Source of the DNA: Nicotiana tabacum
Lineage: Eukaryota > Streptophyta > Magnoliopsida > Solanales > Solanaceae
DNA length: 64,000 nucleotides
Direction of reading: 5' to 3'
NCBI RefSeq assembly: GCF_000715075.1
Contig: NC_134090.1
Location: 47,127,792-47,191,791, forward strand
In this document: piece by piece, positions 1 to 10,303 of the stretch
How positions within the stretch are numbered: the first letter of the stretch is position 1
How the letters are laid out: each line of letters opens with the position of its first letter
Notes under the pieces: generated by a model
What the model saw: the letters and a program-made list of their open reading frames with translations, nothing else
Databases searched by the model: none
What the model was told of the DNA's origin: nothing
Position numbers and translations under genes: made by a program

Positions 1-1197
1 GTCCAATGATATCCATGCCCCAAGCAATGAAGGGCCATGGTGCAGACATCGTGTGCAATTCCGATGGTGGAGAATGAATCAAATCTCCGTGTATCTGGCA
101 CTGATGACATTTGCGCACAAAGCTGATACAATCTTGCTCCATGGTGAGCCAATAATAACCTGCTCGGAGAATTTTCTTTGCCAGCACATATCCGCTCATA
201 TGTGGTCCGTAGATTCCTAAATGTACATCAGACATGACAGCCGTAGCTTGTCTAGCATCTATGCATCTTAACAATCCAAGGTCTGGTGTTCTTTTATACA
301 AAACTCCTCCACTTAAGAAGAATCCACTTGCCAACCGTCGAATTGTTCTCTTTTGATCCCCCGTGGCTTGCACTGGATATATCCCCATTCTGATGTACTC
401 CTTGATATCATGGAACCATGGTTCGCCATCAAGTTCTTCTTCAATCATGTTGTAGTAAGCATGCTGATCTCGTACTTGAATGTGCAAAGGATCGACATAG
501 GCTTTGTCCGGATGGTGCAACATTGACGCTAGGGTAGCCAAAGCATCGGCGACCTCATTATGGACCCTTGGAATATGCCTAAACTCCACTGATCGAAACC
601 GTTGACAAAGATCATGCAAACATTGTCGGTATGGTATGAGCTTTAAATCGCTTGTTTCCCATTCTCCTTGAATTTGATGTACCAGAAGATCCGAGTCTCC
701 TAAGACCAAGACTTCCTGGACATCCATCTCTGCAACAAGCCTTAAACCCAAAATGCATGCTTCGTATTCAGCCATATTGTTGGTACAATGAAAACGAAGT
801 TGAGCTGTAATATGATAGTGATGCCCTGTTTCAGAAATAAGCACGGCTCCTATTCCCACTCCTTTCATGTTAGCAGCCCCATCAAAGAAAAGTTTCCAAC
901 CTGGTTTTTTAGCATGTTCTAGCTCGTCAATATGTATCACCTCTTCATAGGGAAAATAAGTTCTCAGTGGCTCATACTCTTTATCGACCGGGTTCTCGGC
1001 CAAATGATCGGCCAATGCTTGGGCTTTCATCGCAGTCCGAGTCACATAGATGATGTCAAATTCTGTGAGCAAAATTTGCCACTTCGCAAGTCTTTCTGTC
1101 GGCATGGGCTTTTGAAAGATATACTTCAATGGATCCAAGCGTGAAATGAGGTAAGTAGTGTAGGATGACAAATAATGTTTCAATTTCTGTGCCACCT
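1..1197 (-). pseudogene. pol: pol 3' part of A: archaeal-type RNase H and integrase zinc finger
   Basis: This is an open frame of about 399 codons running off the left edge, in phase with the RT frame upstream. The second RNase H begins near 860 with FDGAANMKG; acidic residues follow in MAEYEACILG, in LGDSDLLVHQ and in NEVADAL, matching the four-residue catalytic set of archaeal-type RNase H. Tat elements carry this domain next to a decayed native RNase H. Further on (about 230-60) is a His/Cys zinc finger (HLGIYGPHMSG, KCHQCQ) typical of the integrase N-terminus, which binds cDNA ends. The integrase core is off-window. The two stops just upstream at 1197-1199 and near 1280 prevent normal expression as a polyprotein. 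Confidence 0.9.
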
Positions 1198-2651
1198 AAG
1201 TTAGGGCGCAACATGTCCTTTCCAGGTGAGTGTAATTAACCTCATAAGCCGTGAACTTCTTGCTAAGATAGTAGATGGCCTATTCTTTCCTGCTTGTGAC
1301 ATCATGCTGCCCCAATACACAGCCAAATAAATTTTCCAGGACAGTCAAGTAAAGAATCAAAGGTCTCCCTAGTTCTGGTAGTACCAGCACAGGCGAGTTA
1401 GACAAGTATCCCTTTATCTCGTCGAATGCTTCTTGACACTCATTAGTCCACTTGATCGCAACGTCCTTCTTCAGCAACTTGAAAATAGGCTCACAAGTTG
1501 TCGTGAGTTGAGCAATAAACCTGCTGATGTAGTTCAACCTTCCTAACAGACTCATCACTTGAGTCTTGTTCCTCGGAGGTGGTAATTCTTGTATGGCTTT
1601 GATCATTGATGGGTCCAATTCGATGCCTCGCCGGCTGACTATGAATCCTAACAGCTTTCCGGATAGAACACCAAATGCACACTTGGCAGGGTTAAGCTTG
1701 AGGTTGTACCTGCGAAGCCTCTGGAAGAATTTCCTCAAATCCCCAACGTGGTCGGCCTGACACTTTGATTTTATGATCACATCATCTACGTATACCTCAA
1801 TCTCCTTGTGTATCATATCATGAAACACGGTAGTCATGGCCCTCATGTAAGTTGCCCCAGCGTTCTTCAAACCAAATGGCATTACCCTGTAGTAATAAGT
1901 CCCCCATGGCGTGATGAAAGCCGTCTTTTCTGCATCTTCTTCATCCATTAGAATCTGATGATACCCGACATAGCAATCCACAAAAGATCCTATCTCCCGC
2001 TTGGCACAATTATCGATCAAAATGTGGATATTGGGTAGTGGGAAGTTATCCTTCGGACTTGCTTTGTTGAGATTGCGGTAATCGACGCATACTTTGATCT
2101 TGCCGTCCTTTTTCGGTACAGGCACGACATTATCCAACCAAACAGGATATCGAGTGACCCGAATAACCTTTGCATCCAACTGCTTGGTAATTTCTTCTTT
2201 AATCTTCACACTTATATCAGTTTTGAATTTCCTCAACTTTTGCTTGACGGGAGGGAATGCTGGATCAGTAGGCAATTTGTGGACCACTAAATCAGTGCTC
2301 AAACCCGGCATGTCGTCATATGACCATGCAAAAACATCTTTGTACTCGATGAGTGCTTTGATTAACTCTTCCCGGATCTCTGGCTCGAGGTGGACACTTA
2401 TTTTAGTCTTTCGGACATTATCTGTGTCCCCTAAATTGACGACTGCTGTATCATTCAGGTTGGGTTTGGGTTTTTCTTCGAAGTGAATTAACTCCTTACT
2501 AATCTCTTTGAAGGCTTCATCCTCATCATCGTATTCTGATTCGTAATCACAATCTACTTCTTGAACTAATATTTCGGAATCAGATTGATTTTTAAGACTG
2601 GTCTGAGGATTCCTTATGCATGCCATGTCATTAGAACCAACGTAAAAAGAA
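1198..2651 (-). pseudogene. pol: Reverse transcriptase and native RNase H of element A
   Basis: Exon 2 of the pol gene. It opens with an acidic linker containing DMACIRNPQ, then EYKDVFAWSYDDMPGL, the fingers motif KVCVDYRNLN, the palm segment FVDCYVGYHQILMDEEDAEK, and the catalytic box YVDD, all intact over about 460 codons. The RT copies element RNA into cDNA. The native RNase H that follows (LGRPLILYLTVLENLFGCVLG) lacks the usual catalytic Asp, as expected where a second RNase H has taken over. In-frame TAG codons near 1280 and at 1197-1199 interrupt it; element E keeps Gln and Trp at these sites, so both are point mutations. The in-frame ATG at 2689 lies inside the intron and need not be a start. 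Confidence 0.92.
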
Positions 2652-2837
2652 CTGTATAGAAAAGAAAAGAAAACAAAAAGGAAAACCATCAGGAATGATG
2701 AAGAAAGGGAAATTGTATTTCATTGAATGATAAAAGATAACAAGGTTTGCACACTCAAACAGACTGGAAAAAATGAAATCTGGATTACAACCCTGGAATA
2801 ATCCATACAAACTTAAAGGAAAATCAAAGCAAACTAC
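2652..2837 (-). other. Ogre-type intron between protease and RT (186 nt)
   Basis: On the minus strand the donor reads AAGGAGTCTTG/GTAGTTTG (intron from 2837) and the acceptor follows a long pyrimidine tract, CTATACAG/TTCTTTTTACG (intron ends 2652). Removing it joins the protease frame to the RT frame in phase 2. Unspliced RNA meets TAG straight after the donor. Element E has the same donor and phase with a 191 nt intron. Ogre elements are known for an intron at this place; the exact sites are my reading. Confidence 0.82.
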
Positions 2838-4228
2838 CAAGACTCCTTCCGAGTAGGGAGGGGAGTAGCCTTCCAATTATTAAGCTTTGTTTTTGGCCCG
2901 ACAAATTGCACTTCCGCGTTGCTAGAACCTTATCCAATTTCCACCATGTTCACACTATCGAACAACTTCTCAAATCTTTCAATTAACTCCTTGTCAGGAT
3001 CAATCACAGAACTGGGAATTGATGTTACTGGGCGACTCCTCGTACCGGACTTGACAAATGATCTAGAAAGATGTGGGACCGGCTTTGGAAGGACCCATGC
3101 CCTATGTTTCAATTTCCTGGCTCTTTTTATGTCTGCGGCTATGGGCTTGAATCCCATACCAAATGTTCCCAAGTTTTCAGGAAGAGACACAGGCTGTATG
3201 ATGCCTTGCAGAGCTGATCCCAAACCCTTTCCTGGTACAAAACTATTATTCAACATTTCATACGCTACCATGACTGATGCTGCGGTTATCTTTGGATTTG
3301 GGATACACTTACCTTCTGGAACTTTCTCGACTGACATTGTGTTAGAAACTTGGTAGACCCATGGTCCCTTGTCATCTTCCATTTCAATGAATGGCACAAT
3401 GGTGTTGCTGTGAGCGCAAAAATTATCTTCGCCGTGCACAACTATTTCCTGTCTGTCCCATTCAAACTTGACCATCTGATGGAGTGTTGATGGTACTGCT
3501 TTAGCGGTGTGAATGCACGGTCGCCCTAATAGCAAATTGTAGGAAACAGCTATATCCAACACTTGGAATTCCATTGTGAATTCTACTGGACCTATAGTCA
3601 GCTCCAACATTATGTCCCCGACAGAGTCTTTGCCCCCGCCGTCAAATCCCCGCACACAGATACTGTTCTTATGGATCCCCTCATCTTCTACTTTCAACTT
3701 GCTTAGAGTGGAGAGAGCACAGATGTTCGCACTTGAACCATTGTCAATCAATACCCGGGTAACCACGAAATCCTCACATTTTACTGTAAGGTAAAGGGCT
3801 TTGTTATGCTCAATACCCTCTACGGGCAATTCATCATCGGAAAAAGTGACTCTGTTTACTTCAGAAATCTTGTTGGATATCTTTTCCAGATGGTTTATCA
3901 AGATCTTGTCGGGGACACGGGCCTCCTTCAAGATTTTCATCAGCGACTGACGGTGCTCATCTGAATGGATTAGCAATGAGAGCAATGAGATCTGAGCGGG
4001 CGTTTTCCTCAACTTCTCTACAATAGAATAGTCATGCACTTTCATTTTCCTCAAAAATTCCTTTGCCTCTTCTTTAGTTACAACTTTTTTTACCGGCGTT
4101 GGATTATCTTTAGCTCTTCTTAACTCCTCGGGAGTGAAACACCTTCCTGAGCGAGTCAAACCTTGTGCTTCACAAACTTCTTCTTTGATTTCTTTCCCTT
4201 TGTAAATCACTATCACCCATTCATAATT
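2838..4228 (-). pseudogene. Aspartic protease with G-patch-like tail, element A
   Basis: The frame runs 428 codons from 4216. The first part (YKGKEIKEEV, GLTRSGRCFTPEE) is the linker after gag. The active-site segment VLIDNGSSANICALSTL has Asp-Asn-Gly-Ser in place of the usual DTG, a form common in plant Tat proteases, followed by a second beta-lobe (NLLLGRPCIH). Near the C-terminus FVPGKGLGSALQGI with GTFGMGFKP resembles a G-patch, a Gly-rich RNA-binding motif. A TAG at 4229-4231 separates it from gag and a TAA at 2930-2932 interrupts the tail before the intron donor; both are in frame. The protease would process Gag and Pol inside the particle. Confidence 0.88.
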
Positions 4229-6351
4229 CTAAGGAACAGCCTTGATGTTGATCACTGGAAGCTGAGTTACTGGTTTTATAATAACAGGCTCTGTGCGAGC
4301 ACCCTTCACGACCACAATAGGTTTACTTGCAACCCCTGGTACTACCATTTTAGCTTTCTCTGGTTTCACTGCGACAGTGCTTGACGACCCTTTCTCGGCT
4401 ACCATAGCTGGCTTATTGTCTACCCCTTTCAACTGGACCACTAATTTCCCACTGGTTACCTTCTCCTTTGAACTGGTTTCGCTGGAACGGATCATCATTA
4501 CTGTCTGCGAGGGTTTCTTAGGCTCCTCTCCTTTGTGTACCAACTCAATTATATGGGTCTCATGGCGAGTTGGCAGTGGATTATGATTGATATTTGGTGC
4601 TTCTGGGGCCTGGACCTCGATCCGATGAGTATCAATAAGCTCTTGCACATCTATTTTTAGTTTCCAACACTTCTATGTATCATGCCCAGGGGCCCCTGAA
4701 CAGTACTCATAACTCACCAAGTGGTCAAGATTTCTAGGAGGGGGATTTGGCATTTTAGGCTCAATTGGATTCAGCATGCCCAACTGCCTCAACCTGTGGA
4801 AAAGACTGGTATACGATTCCCCCAGTAGAGTGAAAGTCTTTTGCTTCTGTAACCTCTCATTCTTGAAGGCTTGGCTTGGTCGAAAACCCGTTCTGGGGGG
4901 GATTTCTGTAGGCTCTTGGGGGTGGATATGTGTTTTGTAGAGCTGGGTATGGATTTTATGGAGCCAGCGCATGCCATTGTGCGTGTGTCGGGGTTTGGGT
5001 ATAGGTTTGTGCCTGATGGACGGAAAATTGGGGATCTGGTGGTGGGTAGTATTGTTGTGGAGGGCTATATGGAGTGTGAGGGTAATTTTGGTGGTAGGGT
5101 CGGGGTTGGTTATAGTAGGGTGATGGGCCTCCAGATCTGAACCAGGCTCCGGACTTAATCGTCGCAACATCTTCTTTCTTCATTTTCCCAAGTACGCTCC
5201 CAGTGCCATTTTGGATGGCCTGGGTGGTTGCCTTGATTGCTGAATAACTCATGATCTTGTTGGACTTAAGTCCCTCCTTGACCATGTCTCCCATTTTTAC
5301 AACATCATTAAAAGACTTGCCGATTGCGGACACCAAATGACCAAAGTAGGTCGGCTCTAACGCCTGCAAAAAGTAATCAACCATCTCGCTCTCTTTCATT
5401 GGGGGATCTAACCTTGCTGCCTGCTCTCTCCATCGGAAACCATATTCTCTGAAGCTTTTACTGTGCTTCTTCTCCAGTTTAGTCAAGGACAGTCGGTCTG
5501 GAATGATCTCAAGATTATACTGGAAGTGACCAGCGAACGCTTGTGCCAGATCATCCCATGTGTACCATCTTCCATGATCTTGGCGGGTGTACCATTCCAA
5601 TGTTGATCCACTCAAACTCTGACTGAAGTAAGCCATTAACAATTATCTTTTCCTCCGGCTCCCCTCATCTTATTGCAAAAACCTCCTAAGTGTGCTACTG
5701 GATCACCGTGCCCATTGTATAGATCAAACTTGGGCATCTTGAAACCTGGAGGTAATTGCACATTTGGAAACAGACATAGGTCCTTGTAGGCCACACTTAC
5801 TTGACCTCCTAATCCTCGCATGTCCCGGAATGACTGTTCTAGGCTCTTAACTTTCCTGAACATCTCCTCATGTTCGGGAATTTTGGCTGGTCTCTCAGCT
5901 TCTCTCGGGAGATCAGAACGTGGATTATAGGGGTAGGTTTCGGGAGCTTTGAAGGTGGGCTCCGGGGGATAGTACTGGTTGTCCTAAGCTTGGAACATAG
6001 GCTCACTCGAGGATCTATGGAGTGCAGCTGGTGGAGATGCCACAAAGACAGGGGTGACTGGCGGAGGGGGTATGGAATTGATTTTGGTAGTGGAGCTTGT
6101 GGCATATGAGAAGTAGTGCCATGGTAATGTTGGTAAATGGGAAAGCTTGGATCGATGGCAGGATGATCCTGAGCCTGAGCCGGTGGTGGGGTGGAAGCAG
6201 GGTTAGCAGGGTAAGCTGGGGGTGATTGTCCTTTAGACCAGGCCTGATACATCTCGGCCATCTGTTGCTTAAGTTTGAGCATCTCCTCTTTCATTTTACT
6301 GACGTCCAACTCCTCTACCTCAACACTTGTGTCGACATCCGGGATAGACAT
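4229..6351 (-). pseudogene. gag: gag of element A, frameshifted
   Basis: Gag builds the particle and binds RNA. The start at 6351 gives an acidic coil (VEELDVSKMKEEMLKLKQQMAEMYQAW), a Pro-rich stretch, then the Tat capsid core (MPKFDLYNGHGDP, GSTLEWYTRQD, FRWREQAARLDPPMKE) and a Pro/Tyr/Gln-rich linker. Near 4710-4670 is a zinc-knuckle remnant (YCSGAPGHDT, then a TAG, then KCWKL) whose first Cys is replaced by Tyr. Frame changes near 6100, 5640 and 4980 and stops at 4673 and 4229 break it. Element E carries the homologous gene, which confirms the domain order. Confidence 0.88.
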
Positions 6352-6943
6352 GATTTCTGGTATTGGTCCTTTTGATCTAGTTTGGTAATGATAATGTGCT
6401 AGTATCCTCTAGATAAACTAACTGCTTGAATTCTCTACAAAACAACAACTTGTTAGTTTTTAGAGTTTAACACATATGTAATTTCACGTTGGGATGCAAT
6501 GCACCTAGGCAATTAACCATTTTCTATCATGCATTTGTTTCGGTTGCGTGCGTCATTCCGGCCTCTCATAATTGTGCCCCTTCTTTTAAGCTTCCTTTAT
6601 TCTATCCTCCTTTATTTATTTTTCATTTCCCCCTTTTCTTTTTAGTGGTGGTCAAATCCTATAGAGATTGCCTATGTATCATATCCCCGCATGAATCAGA
6701 CCGTGCGTAGTTCTGGCAGATAAGTGCACAAGTAAACAGCTCTAAAAAAACAAATGCTTCCATTACAAACCTCAAAACTAACAAATTCCAAAAGACTAAC
6801 AGATTCTGATGCATAGACAAAATACAGACTCCGAAAATAAACTATCATACTCCAACAAAAGGAAATACAGAACAGAAAGAAAATACAAACTCAACATGAC
6901 CGACAGAATTTAACCGAAACGGAAATACATACTTCATGAGAAA
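6352..6943 (-). other. Spacer between ORF1 and gag of A, with conserved motif copy 2
   Basis: No gene is visible in this 590 nt. It contains the conserved motif at 6655-6715: on the minus strand AGAACTACGCACGGTCTGA and then GATACATAGGCAATC. The same motif stands in the equivalent place of element E (50931-51005) and, in a diverged version, before ORF1 of both elements. It is preceded on the element strand by A-rich sequence. Function unknown; see findings. Confidence 0.7.
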
Positions 6944-8985
6944 TCATGAATACATCAATGCTCCTGGTGCCCGCGGGGCATCATTCGGTCTCGCCGCGGG
7001 CCTATATGCAAGATCCCTTTGAAGTCGGTCCAAGCTACTCATTATCTGCCTAACAAATGTCATCACTGCTGCGAAGAAGGTAGTGCGAGTCATATCCTCA
7101 CAGATCTGACACTTCATAACGACGTAGTTGGCGATGTTTCTAATTCTCTCTCTTATGACGCATTTTTCTTGTAACAAACGCCCAATCTGCTGGGCCCTGG
7201 CTTCCAAAGTTTGGTCAAACACATGATTCTGCTCCTGAAGTTGTTGCAAGTCTATTTCTAATTGCGCCAAGGTCGTATAACAATGTTCCCTTTCAACCCT
7301 GAAGTCTTTTGCCTGTTTGATCATTTTGTTTTCTATGGCGATGACCCTTTTCTTTAGCCCTGCAACCTCATTGTCATACTTTTCTTTCAGCTGCTTAACC
7401 AGACGTGCTCGTTCTGCCGAGTTTTCGGCCAATTGTTTTCAAGCCCTGGTTAATTCACTTTCTGCTTTGTTCAGATCAAAATTATATTCACCCACTTTCC
7501 ACCTCAGGTTATCTATAAGTTTTTCATCTTTGGCACTTCGGGTGGGGTTTTTTGCAACTATTTTCATCTTTTGAATTTGGGCTTGAAGGGCCTCATTTTC
7601 TTTAGCTAGTTTCTTTTTCTCCCCCTCATCTGCGGCGGCCTGCAGATCTTTCTCAAACTGCAACTCCATGACTTGCTTCTCCAATCTGCCTATTGTGGCC
7701 ATGTACTTATGTTCTTTAGCCAACCAATCCCACTATTCTTGCGACGCCCCGATGAACTCCTGGAGATGGGGTCTCTTGGCCGGCCTCCCAAACTCGATTT
7801 CTCTCCTATACCAAGCAACGTATCCTGGCAAAACTTCACCTTTGGACCGATCATGTACACATGTATTTGCCGTTAAGTATTGACACTCGCTCCAAATTTG
7901 GCGGACTGCTGCTTCGTGAAATTGTCCGTTAGGCCCGATCTCGACCACTTGGCCACTAAGATCTTCATCTTTCGGAACTACTTGGCATATCCCCAACTGC
8001 CTCAAAACTCGATACGGGGCATAGGGTTGGATACTCCTGAGTCCCATCAAAAGGAAATGGGGTCCAGTGGCTGGTATATATATGATTTCATCCATAGGCA
8101 GCCATCCAAATGTCCACTATATTTGGCTTGCAGTGACGGAACGGAGGCGCGCTATCCACTCTGTGACCCCTTCTGGCAAGCTGATTCCATCAACCCTCGT
8201 AGAAAATTCCTCTATTCATGTTTTCTCTGTCGACCCATAACTCATAAATTGAGGATGACGGCATATGTGTTTGATCATCCACATCTGCAGCAACACGTTG
8301 CACCCCTCAAAAATGTCTCCCCCAACTTTGCAGGCTGTGAGAGCGCGAAAGATTTCAGCTACTATCATGGGTGCGAGGGTGCTGTTGGCCTGAGTAAACA
8401 AAGTGCTGACAACCCCGGCTGCTCGTATCTCAATATTCCCATCTTTTCTAGAAAACACCTAAAGTCCCAAAAAGGCCACCATAAATGCAAAACATCTGTG
8501 TTCTTCCCACTTAAGGCGGTTTCCCTTGCTGCAGATTTTGTTTTCCGGCTTGTTGAACCCCCTATATGACCATATCTGTTGTATATAAACTGCAAAGTAC
8601 AAAAACTAGCTGCCAAGTCTGGGTTGTGGACCTCCCTACTTATTTTCAAAGAGTCTAGGAACATGTGCACGGCTATGGCCCTCGGAGCAATTAGGTACTG
8701 GTGTCTTAGAGGAACTTTTGGACCCCTAATATATCCGGCTATTTCTTCCAATGTTGGGGTAAGTTCAAAATCTGAGAAATGAAATACGTTGTAAGCCGGG
8801 TCCCAGAATGTGACCAATGCCTTTATGATATCCCCTTTGGGATTAATTTTCAGCAACCCAGCGAGGCCTCCCAAGTATACATTGACTGTGTCTCGCCCTG
8901 ATTTGCCCAAGTCATCCCACCACATGTGCAATTCCAAAGGGATCTTGTTCATAATTGTTACTGGTAAATTCTGGCTTGTGCTCAT
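6944..8985 (-). pseudogene. Ogre ORF1: mobile-domain-like head, coiled-coil tail
   Basis: This extra ORF precedes gag and is diagnostic for Ogre-type elements; its function is unknown. I chose the second ATG (8985, MSTSQNLP) because element E starts with a similar Met-Ser. Residues 1-200 contain ELHMWWDDL and FELTPTLEEIAGYI, resembling plant mobile domain proteins. The C-terminal 250 residues (7723-6944) are heptad-rich (LEKQVMELQFEKDLQ, LKKRVIAIENKMIKQ), a predicted coiled coil. One frameshift lies near 8550 and stops at about 8461, 8216, 7733 and 7439; the last two look like Trp-to-stop changes. The protein may multimerise, but that is a guess. Confidence 0.8.
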
Positions 8986-10171
8986 TCTGCACATTTATTA
9001 AGGTGATTAATCATGATTTACTCTATTTTGAATAAAAAATGACCCTTTTTCAGATTTTTGTTTCTAAAACCAAAAGCCCAACTTTGCAAATACGGCCTTT
9101 CAGTACTTCCGGAGGGAGATTTTAAGGCTGTGCCTGCTAACTGGCCAAAAATTGGAAAAAGACCAAAGGTGGTTGTTTATGCGAAATCAGCCTTCCGGCG
9201 TCCCTTTCGGGAACATTCGGCTATTTTTGATAAAAACAGCATCACCTTACCTATTTACAGTAAAATAATTTTTTTTTTGTTTCGGGCTATTTTTGGCAAA
9301 AAGAAGTTGGACCCGATGAGGGTTGCCTACGTATCCCATATCCTGTGAGAATCAAACTGACGTAGTTCGCAAATAAAACAAACTATTTTTGAAAACAAGA
9401 TTCTTTTTTCATTTTATTGGCAAAATAAACAAACTATTTTTGAAAACAAATCTTTTTTCTTTTCCTTCTCCTTTTTTTTCTTTTTCTTATTTTTTTAAAT
9501 TTTCTCAAAAATACGGCAGAGTTTCGGCACTATTTGGACATTGTTTTTTTTTCAAAACAGGCGATTAACTCTCTTTAACCCTCATACTGCTATTTCTCTT
9601 TCCTCAAAATATTCCAAAGTCGGTCAGCATGCAAGTCCGAAGCAAATAAATGCACAAGTAGCAAGTAAGATGCATCAGGATGGTCTTTTTCTTTTTTGGT
9701 ACACCTGTCCTAGACAAACCCAACCCCTGTGTTGCGCCTCCAAAGTCAAATGCACATGATGCACACAAACATTCCTATTAGGGATCCGACATGAAGCTGA
9801 GTTATTCTAGGTTCAAAGCCTGGGTATTTGTTCTAGACTGTGTACCCGAGAGGACAACTAGAGCCGAGGAGGGGGCTACGTACCGGGAACCAAAAGGCCA
9901 TCCGGCTTAGTAACTTGTTCGAGCCTCTTTCTTATTTCAAGGTATGACACTAATAGAATAGGGAGTCTCGACCAGCGAGCACATCCCTGAAGGTGAGAAG
10001 AGAAGGTTTTCGTAGCAGTTTATATACAGTTCAGATAATATCAAAGCCGTAAAAGCAGCATTTAGCACATTAGGCCCAAACATGTAAAAATCAGATAATA
10101 AACAAAGCCAATTATAACAATTATTCCAAGCTCGAATTCTCGAACCCTAAACCAGAAGTTCTGGGTTCCAG
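8986..10171 (-). other. 5' leader of element A, with conserved motif copy 1
   Basis: This 1.19 kb lies between primer site and ORF1. No coding sequence is apparent. A-rich runs (T-rich on the plus strand, 9380-9560) occupy its middle. At 9301-9370 lies the leader version of the repeated motif: on the minus strand GCGAACTACGTCAGTTTGA, then GGGATACGTAGGCAACC. The matching copy in element E is at 48111-48179. The long leader probably holds packaging and translation signals, by analogy with other LTR elements. Confidence 0.75.
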
Positions 10172-10189
10172 TCCCCAGCAGAGTCGCCA
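10172..10189 (-). promoter_or_regulatory. Primer binding site of element A (tRNA-Arg type)
   Basis: On the minus strand it reads TGGCGACTCTGCTGGGGA, three bases after the LTR end TGTGACA. This 18-mer is the primer site known for Ogre elements and complements the 3' end of a tRNA-Arg; it starts minus-strand cDNA synthesis. It fixes the element strand and the LTR boundary. Confidence 0.92.
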
Positions 10190-10293
10190 GGCTGTCACAC
10201 CTCCTTTTTTCCTACACCCCGAAAAGGGTATAAGGGAGTTTTTTCCAACTTAAAGTGACAATCGAAACGGGATTCATTTATTATTAAGAATTC

Positions 10294-10303
10294 AGAGTCG
10301 CCA
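10294..10303 (-). other. Primer-site-like decamer inside LTR A
   Basis: On the minus strand TGGCGACTCT is identical to the first ten bases of the true primer site and lies exactly 114 nt upstream of it. Element E has the same arrangement with the same 114 nt spacing (47241 versus 47355). It may help tRNA placement or be a relic of a duplication; unknown. Confidence 0.7.

Noticed and set aside
2094..2486. 130-codon plus-strand ORF
   Set aside because: Shadow of the conserved RT frame on the opposite strand.
7880..8569. 229-codon plus-strand ORF
   Set aside because: Antisense to ORF1 of element A, whose minus-strand frames match element E; no homology of its own.
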